Assembly (NCBI GenBank): GCA_945879015.1 | Contig: CAMCUO010000023.1 | Location: 1-44,508 of the forward strand | DNA from: Chitinophaga pinensis | Lineage (GTDB): Bacteria > Bacteroidota > Bacteroidia > 2-12-FULL-35-15 | Direction of reading: 5' to 3' | DNA length: 44,508 bases | In this document: positions 1-6,672 of the stretch, in pieces | Position numbering within the stretch: position 1 is the first letter of the stretch | Layout: each line of letters starts with the position of its first letter | Notes under the pieces: model-generated | What the model was told of the DNA's origin: nothing | The model's input: the letters and a program-made list of their open reading frames with translations, nothing else | Database searches by the model: none | Made by a program: the position numbers and the translations under genes

Positions 1-48
1 CAAAAAGGTTGCACAGGAAATGGATAATTGTAAGGAAGGGAAAAATAC

Positions 49-1803
49 TTAAAACTCTAAATCTAAATCGAATTTTTGGCGAAAGGTATTTAGCTTTGGA
101 TTTTTCTCTGAAAGTCTTTTATAGCGGTCGGTTGCAGTGTATAGATTTGTTTTGTCTTCTTTTGCTATTAGAACTAAATTTAGTTGAATGGAATAGTTAT
201 TTAACTCTTTTCTTAATATTCCCAAAAAAATAAGCTTGTCTTCATTAATTGATTCTTCTATTGCTTTGTTGTTTATTGTAAACTCGACAATATAGTCCTC
301 TTTTAATTGAGGTTTTTTGTTTAACAAATTCGTAGCTAAATTTGTTTTCCCTTTTTCTTTTAAACTATTCGCATATTTCTCCCAAACAGTTTCTAATTGC
401 TGTTGTGTGAAAATATTTTTTGGCTGGGAAGAATTATTTTCTTCTAAAGAAACTACACCAGTTTTATCCGTTTTTTTTTCTTGATTAAGATGTTGATTAA
501 TGGACGGAGTAGAAGTTTTGATAATTGGCTTTTTTACAATTGTCGCGATTTCTGCAACTGGGGATGCTTTTTGAATAGGAATGGATGAAGTAACAACTTC
601 TCCTTTTGGTTTTTCTACAACTGCTGAAGCTGTAGATTTGGTAATATTTGTAGAAGAAGAAGTTTTAGGTTTTAAGAGTATGTCATTTTTTTTTTCAGCC
701 TCAATTCCAATTGAATTGAGCGAGCAAAGTTGCATCAGAGATAACTCTACTTGGAGTCGGTGATTTTTACTCGACTTATAATTAATATCTGTTTTGTTTA
801 AAATTGTAAGTCCTTTTACCAATATTGGTAATGAACATTTTGCAGATTGTTCTTTGTATTTATCACGAATGTTTGTTCCAACTTCTAAAAGTTGCAAAGT
901 TTCTGGGTCTGTACCAACCAATAAATTTCTAAAATGATCGCCCATTCCTGCCACAAAATTATGACCATCAAAACCATTGTTTAAAATATCGTTGAAAATC
1001 AATAAAGCGGAAGAAATATTTTCAGTTAAAATAGCATCTGTTACTTTAAAATAATAATCGTAATCTAAAATATTTAAGTTATCAATTACTGCTTTGTAAG
1101 TAACATTATTTCCAGCAAAACTTACTATTTGATCAAAAATAGAACAGGCGTCACGCAAAGCCCCATCAGCCTTTTGAGCGATGATGTGTAATGCATCTTT
1201 TTCGGCTGTGATGTTTTCATTACCTGCAATGTATGCTAAATGATTTGCAATATCGTCAATCTGAATTCTGTTGAAATCAAAAATTTGACAACGTGATAAA
1301 ATGGTTGGAATTATTTTATGTTTTTCGGTAGTTGCTAAAATAAAAATAGCATGTTTTGGAGGCTCTTCTAATGTCTTCAAAAAAGCATTAAATGCATTAG
1401 GTGAAAGCATGTGAACCTCATCAATAATATAAACTTTATGAGTGCCTAATTGTGGAGCAAAACGAACTTGATCAACTAAATTTCGAATGTCATCTACCGA
1501 ATTATTAGAAGCTGCATCCAATTCAAAAACATTGAGTGAAGCGCCACTGTTAAACGATTCACAGGATTCACATTTATCGCAAGCTTCTGTTTCTGAAGTA
1601 CGATTGGTGCAATTAATTGTCTTAGCTAAAATTCGAGCACAAGTTGTTTTCCCAACACCACGCGGACCGCAGAACAAAAACGCATGAGCAAGATGCTCTG
1701 TTTTGATGGCGTTTTTTAAAGTATTGGTAATATGCGCCTGACCTACAACGCTATTAAACGTTGCTGGACGATACTTACGAGCCGATACAATAAAATTTTC
1801 CAT
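49..1803 (-). CDS. dnaX: DNA polymerase III subunit gamma/tau
   Basis: Clamp-loader ATPase of the replisome, which opens the sliding clamp and loads it on primed DNA. The 584-residue protein shows Walker A GPRGVGKTT at 46-54, four zinc-ligand cysteines at 65, 75, 78 and 81, Walker B DEVH at 128-131 and the SRC arginine-finger motif near 170. The AAA+ module and clamp-loader domain III run to about residue 368. A Thr/Ser/Lys-rich linker (about 375-470) and a tau-type C-terminal domain follow. An A10 run on the coding strand at codons 370-373 would stop a +1-A (or -1 frame) product immediately at TGA, giving a gamma-like form (see findings). The start is ATG, with a TAnnTTTG box 11 bp upstream. 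The family call is very safe; alternative products are inferred. Confidence 0.97.
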   Translation of the reverse strand: MENFIVSARKYRPATFNSVVGQAHITNTLKNAIKTEHLAHAFLFCGPRGVGKTTCARILAKTINCTNRTSETEACDKCESCESFNSGASLNVFELDAASNNSVDDIRNLVDQVRFAPQLGTHKVYIIDEVHMLSPNAFNAFLKTLEEPPKHAIFILATTEKHKIIPTILSRCQIFDFNRIQIDDIANHLAYIAGNENITAEKDALHIIAQKADGALRDACSIFDQIVSFAGNNVTYKAVIDNLNILDYDYYFKVTDAILTENISSALLIFNDILNNGFDGHNFVAGMGDHFRNLLVGTDPETLQLLEVGTNIRDKYKEQSAKCSLPILVKGLTILNKTDINYKSSKNHRLQVELSLMQLCSLNSIGIEAEKKNDILLKPKTSSSTNITKSTASAVVEKPKGEVVTSSIPIQKASPVAEIATIVKKPIIKTSTPSINQHLNQEKKTDKTGVVSLEENNSSQPKNIFTQQQLETVWEKYANSLKEKGKTNLATNLLNKKPQLKEDYIVEFTINNKAIEESINEDKLIFLGILRKELNNYSIQLNLVLIAKEDKTNLYTATDRYKRLSEKNPKLNTFRQKFDLDLEF

Positions 1804-1814
1804 AATCTATTTTA

Positions 1815-1822
1815 CAAAACTA
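1815..1822 (-). promoter_or_regulatory. dnaX: dnaX -7 promoter box
   Basis: On the minus strand the octamer TAGTTTTG matches the Bacteroidota -7 consensus TAnnTTTG and ends 11 bp before the dnaX ATG. This implies a very short leader. No clear -33 TTG was seen at the usual distance. Confidence 0.45.
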
Positions 1823-1883
1823 AGTATTAAAATGAAAAATTAGTGGATTGTTTAAAAGTCGTGTTTTGGTTGATAATTAGTTC

Positions 1884-2021
1884 AAAGTTCAAGGTTGGAA
1901 AGTCCAAAGTTTTTAAAAACAGATATTTTTGGTGTTTTAGCACGTCAAAATGGTTGTATATTGTCCTCGTTTTTAGCGATTTAGCTAACTTTAAACTTTG
2001 GACTTTCCAACCTTGAACTTT
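1884..2021. repeat. 29-bp perfect inverted repeat with 80-bp spacer
   Basis: Arm 1884-1912 and arm 1993-2021 are exact reverse complements over 29 bp and are separated by 80 bp of unrelated AT-rich sequence. The arms carry the words GGACTTTCCAACC and TTCAAGGTTGG. The element fills most of the 316-bp gap between the divergent dnaX and rpsF genes. It ends just upstream of the rpsF promoter and contains no ORF. It looks like a small non-coding intergenic repeat or MITE-like element. I see no transposase and cannot show a target-site duplication. Confidence 0.7.
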
Positions 2022-2033
2022 TTAGAAGTATTC

Positions 2034-2065
2034 TTTTGGTGAAACGATGGAATTTACTATCTTTG
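2034..2065 (+). promoter_or_regulatory. Promoter of the rpsF-rpsR-rplI operon
   Basis: A -33 element TTTTG at 2034-2038 and a -7 element TATCTTTG at 2058-2065 are separated by 19 bp. This is the spacing expected for the Bacteroidota housekeeping sigma factor. Transcription should start near 2072, giving a leader of about 48 nt before rpsF. Confidence 0.75.
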
Positions 2066-2119
2066 CGTCCCTTTTAGAAAAAAGGCGAATTAATTATTAA
2101 CCAATTAAATTACAAAACA

Positions 2120-2464
2120 ATGCTAAAACATTATGAAACCGTCTTCATTATGACTCCCGTTTTGTCTGATGAACAGGCAAAGGAGACGGTAAGTAAGTAC
2201 AAAAAGTTACTTACAGACAATGGTTGCAAAATTGTAACCGAAAATGCTTGGGGATTGCGCAAATTGCAATATCCTATTCAAAAGAAAACAACTGGTTTCT
2301 ATCATTTGTTTGAATTTCAAGCTCCACCTACATTTGTTGCTGAACTAGAGGTTGCTTACAAACGCGATGAGCGCTTGTTGCGATTTTTAACAGTTGCACT
2401 TGATAAGCATGCAGTTGCATACAGCTTAAAAAGTAGAAACAAAGCAAAAGCAGTAGTTGCTTAA
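2120..2464 (+). CDS. rpsF: 30S ribosomal protein S6
   Basis: Small-subunit ribosomal protein that pairs with S18 on the platform of the 30S subunit. The 114-residue product has the family's N-terminal beta strand YETVFIM, the [11 protein letters not shown] segment and the C-terminal [13 protein letters not shown] strand. Length is normal for the family (about 95-130 residues). It is the first gene of the conserved S6-S18-L9 operon, with rpsR 26 bp downstream, and is driven by the promoter at 2034-2065. Nothing unusual was seen. Confidence 0.97.
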   Translation: MLKHYETVFIMTPVLSDEQAKETVSKYKKLLTDNGCKIVTENAWGLRKLQYPIQKKTTGFYHLFEFQAPPTFVAELEVAYKRDERLLRFLTVALDKHAVAYSLKSRNKAKAVVA

Positions 2465-2490
2465 TTCATTCATCTAAAACATTTAAAAAA

Positions 2491-2757
2491 ATGGCAGACA
2501 ATTCAGAAATCAGATATCTTGCACCTCCCACAGTGGACGTGAAGAAAAAGAAATACTGTCGCTTCAAAAAAAGCGGTATTAAGTATATCGATTACAAAGA
2601 CCCTCAATTCTTGTTGAAGTTCATCAACGAACAAGGTAAAATTTTACCTCGTAGATTGACAGGTACATCAGTTAAATATCAACGTAAAGTTTCTAAAGCA
2701 GTTAAACGTGCTCGTCACTTAGCTTTATTGCCTTATGTTGCTGATATGATGAAATAA
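2491..2757 (+). CDS. rpsR: 30S ribosomal protein S18
   Basis: Small-subunit protein that forms a heterodimer with S6 on the 30S platform. The 88-residue product has the typical [12 protein letters not shown] start and the [20 protein letters not shown] core, followed by basic residues ending [11 protein letters not shown]. It lacks the four zinc cysteines of C+ S18 forms, keeping a single Cys, so it is the zinc-free type. It lies between rpsF and rplI in the standard order. Confidence 0.97.
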   Translation: MADNSEIRYLAPPTVDVKKKKYCRFKKSGIKYIDYKDPQFLLKFINEQGKILPRRLTGTSVKYQRKVSKAVKRARHLALLPYVADMMK

Positions 2758-2835
2758 GTTGATTTATCGGTTAGTTTTTTAAATAACTAATCAATAGAAT
2801 TAACAAATAAAATTAACGAAAAACGAAATTTTAAA

Positions 2836-3282
2836 ATGGAAGTAATTTTAAAACAAGACGTTAAAAGCCTTGGATACAAGGATGACGTTGTGAATGTAAA
2901 ACCTGGTTACGGAAGAAATTTTTTGATTCCTAATAACCTTGCTGAAATGGCTACTTTATCATCTAAAAAGATGTTGACAGAAACTGTTAAGCAAAGAGCG
3001 TTTAAAGAACAAAAAGTAATTGCAGCTGCAGAAGCTTCTGTTGCTAAATTGAAAGATTTAGTTGTAAAAGTTGGTGCTAAAGTAGGTGAGTCTGGAAAAA
3101 TTTTCGGTTCAGTTACTACAGTTCAAGTTGCTGATGCAATGAAAAAATTAGGATACGATGTGGATCGTAAAAATATTACAATGAACGAAGATGCCATTAA
3201 AACGGTAGGTACGTTCACTGCAAATGTTCGTTTCCACAAAGAAGTTGTTGGAACAATTACTTTTGAAGTAGTTCAAGAATAA
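2836..3282 (+). CDS. rplI: 50S ribosomal protein L9
   Basis: Large-subunit protein that binds 23S rRNA near the L1 stalk and helps maintain reading frame. The 148-residue product begins with the family signature MEVILKQDVKSLGYKDD, followed by VKPGYGRNFLIPNNLA. A long charged connecting helix follows at about 41-75, then the C-terminal globular domain (SGKIFGSVT near 88). Length is normal. It is the last gene of the S6-S18-L9 operon, 78 bp after rpsR, and is followed by a strong terminator hairpin. Confidence 0.97.
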   Translation: MEVILKQDVKSLGYKDDVVNVKPGYGRNFLIPNNLAEMATLSSKKMLTETVKQRAFKEQKVIAAAEASVAKLKDLVVKVGAKVGESGKIFGSVTTVQVADAMKKLGYDVDRKNITMNEDAIKTVGTFTANVRFHKEVVGTITFEVVQE

Positions 3283-3298
3283 TTTTTTCTCAATGAAA

Positions 3299-3337
3299 TA
3301 AAAAAGGCAATTCAAATTTTTTGAGTTGCCTTTTTTA
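3299..3337 (+). terminator. Rho-independent terminator after rplI
   Basis: AAAAAGGCAA at 3301-3310 pairs with TTGCC followed by a T run (3326-3336). Further pairing of TCAAA with TTTGA shortens the loop. The hairpin with flanking A and T runs sits 16 bp after the rplI stop and could also work on the opposite strand. Confidence 0.8.
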
Positions 3338-3358
3338 ATTTAATTAATATTCTTTTTG

Positions 3359-3412
3359 ACGTCATAGCGAGTTCTGCGCTGTAGCAGAAACTGGAAGCAA
3401 TCTCTCAAGAAT
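3359..3412. repeat. Intergenic palindromic repeat (GTCATAGCGAG / GAAGCAATCTC type)
   Basis: The segment opens with a GTCATAGCGAG word and closes with GAAGCAATCTC, the ends of a repeat that I recall as common between genes of many Bacteroidota. Its centre holds a small hairpin TTCTGC...GCAGA at 3372-3388. A near copy of that hairpin is at 21335-21351. No ORF is present. Confidence 0.5.
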
Positions 3413-3422
3413 GGGTGGATAT

Positions 3423-4148
3423 TTACATTAGTATAATCGCAATTCCCGCACCCAACAATATCATCACAAACTTAATGAGATTGAATCTATGATTTTCGCT
3501 GGATTCAAAGAGGATGGTTGTAGATATGTGCAAGAAAATGCCAACCACAACCGCCATTATTTTATCAAAGTAAATGGATAGGTCAAGAAGTAAATTTTGT
3601 CCTATCGCATAACTCACAAATGTTCCCAAAGGAGTTACCAATGCAAAAACGATTAACCACATAATTGCATTTTTTTTGCTGATATGCGATGCTAGTAACA
3701 TGGTCATTAATGCAATGGCAATAGGAATGTTGTGCATCACAATTCCGGTTAATAAAGAGTTGTGTGAATTGGCTTCAGTAGCTGCCAATGGCATTCCTTC
3801 TAAAAACGAGTGGATAGAAAGTCCGATCATCATCGCATACGGAAAAGCATTGTGATGATGGTCGTGTTTGTGCAAATGAATATGTCCGTGCTCAATTCCT
3901 TCTGAGAAAAACTCTAGCAATATCTGCGCAAAAAAACCAATTAAAATATAGATTCCAACATTTTCAGTTCTTGATAAATAAATTTCCGGAATAAGATGCA
4001 AAACGCTTATCGCAAACAAAAAAGCACCACTGAAAGAAAGCAGCAGTTTTAAACTTTTACTGCTGATATTAATAAATAGCACACTCACTCCGCTAATGAT
4101 AACAGATAAAAAAAGAATGATGTACATTAAATAATCCATAGTAAACAT
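3423..4148 (-). CDS. ZIP-family divalent metal transporter
   Basis: Inner-membrane metal-ion permease (zinc, iron or similar) of the ZIP family. The 241-residue protein is almost wholly hydrophobic, with about eight predicted membrane segments. A cytoplasmic-type His-rich loop spans 87-99 (HGHIHLHKHDHHH). The two metal-site helices carry HSFLEG at 113-118 and HNIPIA at 139-144, matching the HS/HNxPE core of the family, although Ile replaces the usual acidic residue in the second motif. It stands alone on the minus strand, with its 3' end towards rplI. Substrate cannot be read from sequence. Confidence 0.9.
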   Translation of the reverse strand: MFTMDYLMYIILFLSVIISGVSVLFINISSKSLKLLLSFSGAFLFAISVLHLIPEIYLSRTENVGIYILIGFFAQILLEFFSEGIEHGHIHLHKHDHHHNAFPYAMMIGLSIHSFLEGMPLAATEANSHNSLLTGIVMHNIPIAIALMTMLLASHISKKNAIMWLIVFALVTPLGTFVSYAIGQNLLLDLSIYFDKIMAVVVGIFLHISTTILFESSENHRFNLIKFVMILLGAGIAIILM

Positions 4149-4164
4149 GTTTTTTCTTACGAAG

Positions 4165-4304
4165 ACACACCCCTAACCCCTCTCTAGAGGGGAATGCATT
4201 TCAGTAAAAAATTTAATTATTATTCTAACAAAAATCATCAATAAGAAACTAATTCTTTGTCGTAGTACAAGCCAAATACCCTCTTGAGAGGGTTAGGGGT
4301 GTGT
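4165..4304. repeat. Pair of inverted GC-rich repeats
   Basis: Arms at 4165-4184 and 4286-4304 are reverse complements apart from one missing G (words ACACCCCTAACCCC and GGTTAGGGGTGTGT). Each arm also runs into its own palindrome: CCCCTCTCTAGAGGGG at 4177-4192 and CCCTCTTGAGAGGG at 4279-4292. They occupy the gap between the ZIP and methyltransferase genes. The base composition stands out against the AT-rich surroundings. It probably acts as a transcription stop for the methyltransferase gene. Confidence 0.65.
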
Positions 4305-4309
4305 ATCCC

Positions 4310-5053
4310 TCAAATCTTCCTCGCCACAATAATCAACCTCTCCGAACTCCCTTCATCAAACTCCTCTAACTTATAATTTCCCCGTAAATGTAGTATTTTA
4401 AGTTTATTTGCTTCAAAGTATTTCTCAAAATCAGGTAGTGTTAAAGCTTTCACTCTTTCTTCAAAATGATAGTCTTTTCCTTTATCTGCAAAATCAATTT
4501 TTTTAACAATGAAATTATTTTCAAATGATTTACTTATGTTGAATTCAATTCCATCAATCGTTTTTGTTTCGTTACATGTCATTTGATTCATTACTTTTTT
4601 TGCATTCATAAAATCCAACACAAAAATTCCGTTTGATTTTAAAGCTTTGCATGCCGAATTGATAACAGCATTGTCATAACGTTCTTGTTCAAAGTATCCA
4701 AAACTCGTAAAAAGGTTCACAGCAACATCAAAATAATTTGTGCGAAAAAGTTTTCGCATATCATGAGCGTAAAAATGCAGCGTTTCATTTTCCGACAATT
4801 TTGCAAAAGCAATACTTTTTTCAGAAAGATCAATCCCTGTTACATCAAATCCTTTTTTGTTTAAATAAATGGAATGGCGACCTTTGCCACATCCTACATC
4901 TAAAAAACGATTTGTTTTTTCAGTTTTTAATAATTGAATGAGATTATCGATGAATAATTCTGCTTCGGAAAAATCTCTGTTCTTATATAAAACATGATAG
5001 TAAGGCGAGTCGAACCAGCATTCAAACCATTCAGGATGTTTAATTTCAGACAT
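4310..5053 (-). CDS. Class I SAM-dependent methyltransferase
   Basis: Soluble methyltransferase of the small-molecule type; the substrate is unknown. The 247-residue protein has SAM-binding motif I FLDVGCGKGRH at 50-60, the acidic end of strand beta-2 in GIDLS at 73-77, and a motif IV-like FDVAVNLFTSFGY near 125. It belongs to the Methyltransf_25/11-like group. The ATG start is preceded by a -7 box TATTTTTG at 5077-5070, 16 bp upstream. It stands alone between a repeat pair and the divergent phosphatase gene, so context gives no hint of substrate. Confidence 0.85.
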   Translation of the reverse strand: MSEIKHPEWFECWFDSPYYHVLYKNRDFSEAELFIDNLIQLLKTEKTNRFLDVGCGKGRHSIYLNKKGFDVTGIDLSEKSIAFAKLSENETLHFYAHDMRKLFRTNYFDVAVNLFTSFGYFEQERYDNAVINSACKALKSNGIFVLDFMNAKKVMNQMTCNETKTIDGIEFNISKSFENNFIVKKIDFADKGKDYHFEERVKALTLPDFEKYFEANKLKILHLRGNYKLEEFDEGSSERLIIVARKI

Positions 5054-5069
5054 TTTTAGATTATTTGTA

Positions 5070-5107
5070 CAAAAATAGAAATTATTAGCCCTAATTCATT
5101 AAATTTG
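5070..5107. promoter_or_regulatory. Divergent -7 boxes between methyltransferase and phosphatase genes
   Basis: TATTTTTG on the minus strand (5077-5070) serves the methyltransferase gene, and TAAATTTG on the plus strand (5100-5107) serves the SpoIIE gene at 5126. Both fit TAnnTTTG and lie 16-18 bp from their start codons. No convincing -33 element was seen for the plus-strand box. Confidence 0.4.
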
Positions 5108-5125
5108 ACAGAGTAACAAAACATT

Positions 5126-6529
5126 ATGGCAAAAATCAATCAAATTACTCCTGTTGATTGGCAAACCGAATTAAAGGCTGCTGCTTTTAAATACCATGTT
5201 CTTATAGCATGGGTAGCTGTGGGCTTAAACCCTATTTGGGCTATTGGCGATTATTTTAACAGTCCTCTCCATTTTATGGATTTCCTTATTTTTCGTGTGG
5301 TTGTTTCTCTCGTCACACTTATTGTTGTTTTATTCAGAGATAAGGTAAGAACTCATCCCGAATATATTGCCTTCATTCCATTCCTTGGAATCTCTATTCA
5401 AAATGCATATATGTTTAGCGTGATGAATGTGGATGAATTACAAAAACATACGTTTGCATACATCGCATTGTTTATTGGCGCTGGAATGTTTGTGTTATGG
5501 CGTCCGTTTTATTCGGTCATGATTGTTATCTTTTCACTTGTTGCAAACGTTATTTTCTTTTGGTTTTTGGGACATTTAGAAGTAGGAGATATTTTAATCA
5601 ATGGTGGAATGCTTACTTTGTCGGTTGCTTTGTTTACTATTGTACTGATACATACACGTACCAATCTTACCAAAAAAGAAATTATTGCTCGTTTGGCTTT
5701 GGCTGAATCCAACAATCTGCTGGAAATAAAAAACGAAATCATCGAAGAAAAAAGTAAAGACATTCGTGACAGTATCAATTATGCGCAAAGGATTCAACAG
5801 GCTATTTTACCACCTTCCGAAAAAATAGATTTGGTTTTAAAAGATTATTTTATTTTGTTCAAACCAAAAGACATTGTGAGTGGAGATTTTTATTGGCATG
5901 CATCAGTAAAAACAACTCCACAAGATGGTGGTCCTTCTGCTGACATTGCTGTAATGGCTGCTGTAGATTGTACTGGTCATGGGGTTCCGGGAGCATTGAT
6001 GAGTATTATCGGAAGTACAATATTAAATCAAACTACTAGTGCAGCAGTAGTAAATTCTCCGGCTGATGCTTTGGGTTTTTTAAATAAAGAAATTACTAAA
6101 ACATTAAATTCTATCAAAGATGGAATGGACATGGCATTGTGTGCGATTAATTTTGATAAATTGGAATTGCAATATGCAGGAGCAAACAATCCATTATACA
6201 TTGTCCGTCAAGAACAATTTATTGAAGTTAAAGCAGATAAGCTGGCAATTGGTGCTGATACAGATGATGCGGCAATAAAAGTATTTACAAATCACACCAT
6301 CAAATTAGAAAAAGGAGATTCTGTTTATTTATTTACGGATGGTTATGCCGATCAGTTTGGTGGTCCGAATGGAAAAAAATTCAAATACAAAAAATTCCAA
6401 GCGTTGTTGATTGAGATGCAAGACAATACCATGGAAGAGCAAAAAGATATTTTGAATTTTCATTTCGAACAATGGAAAGGTGCATTGGAGCAGGTGGATG
6501 ATATATTGGTGATTGGAATTAGAATATAA
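5126..6529 (+). CDS. Membrane-anchored SpoIIE-type PP2C phosphatase
   Basis: Serine/threonine phosphatase expected to dephosphorylate a protein partner in a partner-switching circuit. The 467-residue protein has about six membrane helices in residues 24-195, then a charged coiled coil (about 196-220). Next comes the linker SINYAQRIQQAILPP and a PP2C/SpoIIE domain (about 235-467). Metal-binding motifs are present: DIVSGDFYW, AAVDCTGHGVPGA and FTDGYADQFGG. The linker and catalytic core are shared with the proteins encoded at 6673 and 26356. It is followed after 143 bp by the propeller phosphatase and 4.5 kb later by a SiaB/SiaC pair. The signal sensed by the membrane part is unknown. An SiaA-like role is inference. 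Confidence 0.88.
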   Translation: MAKINQITPVDWQTELKAAAFKYHVLIAWVAVGLNPIWAIGDYFNSPLHFMDFLIFRVVVSLVTLIVVLFRDKVRTHPEYIAFIPFLGISIQNAYMFSVMNVDELQKHTFAYIALFIGAGMFVLWRPFYSVMIVIFSLVANVIFFWFLGHLEVGDILINGGMLTLSVALFTIVLIHTRTNLTKKEIIARLALAESNNLLEIKNEIIEEKSKDIRDSINYAQRIQQAILPPSEKIDLVLKDYFILFKPKDIVSGDFYWHASVKTTPQDGGPSADIAVMAAVDCTGHGVPGALMSIIGSTILNQTTSAAVVNSPADALGFLNKEITKTLNSIKDGMDMALCAINFDKLELQYAGANNPLYIVRQEQFIEVKADKLAIGADTDDAAIKVFTNHTIKLEKGDSVYLFTDGYADQFGGPNGKKFKYKKFQALLIEMQDNTMEEQKDILNFHFEQWKGALEQVDDILVIGIRI

Positions 6530-6534
6530 TTTTC

Positions 6535-6618
6535 ACCACTAAGACACTAAGAGCACTTAGGTTTTTTTTCTTCCAAAGCCCTATAACTATACCTAAGTTG
6601 CCTAAGTGCCTTAGTGGT
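6535..6618. repeat. Imperfect inverted repeat (CACTAAG type)
   Basis: Arms 6535-6562 and 6591-6618 match as reverse complements at 23 of 28 positions, with a T8 run in the 28-bp spacer. They begin 5 bp after the stop of the upstream phosphatase gene, so the structure can act as its terminator. Repeats rich in CACTAAG/CTTAGTG words are, to my knowledge, widespread between genes in Bacteroidota and Chlorobi. Confidence 0.65.
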
Positions 6619-6672
6619 AAGCATGTGGTGAGATTCCCAAAAATTCATATATTTACTTCCAAATAATAGGTT

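Noticed and set aside
9..233. Plus-strand open frame at the left edge
   Set aside because: It lies antisense to the end of dnaX, has low-complexity Leu/Phe content and no family features; a shadow frame.
2066..2119. Ribosomal-protein leader motif before rpsF
   Set aside because: A weak CCTTTT/AAAAGG hairpin exists, but the features I know for the S6:S18-binding leader are not visible.
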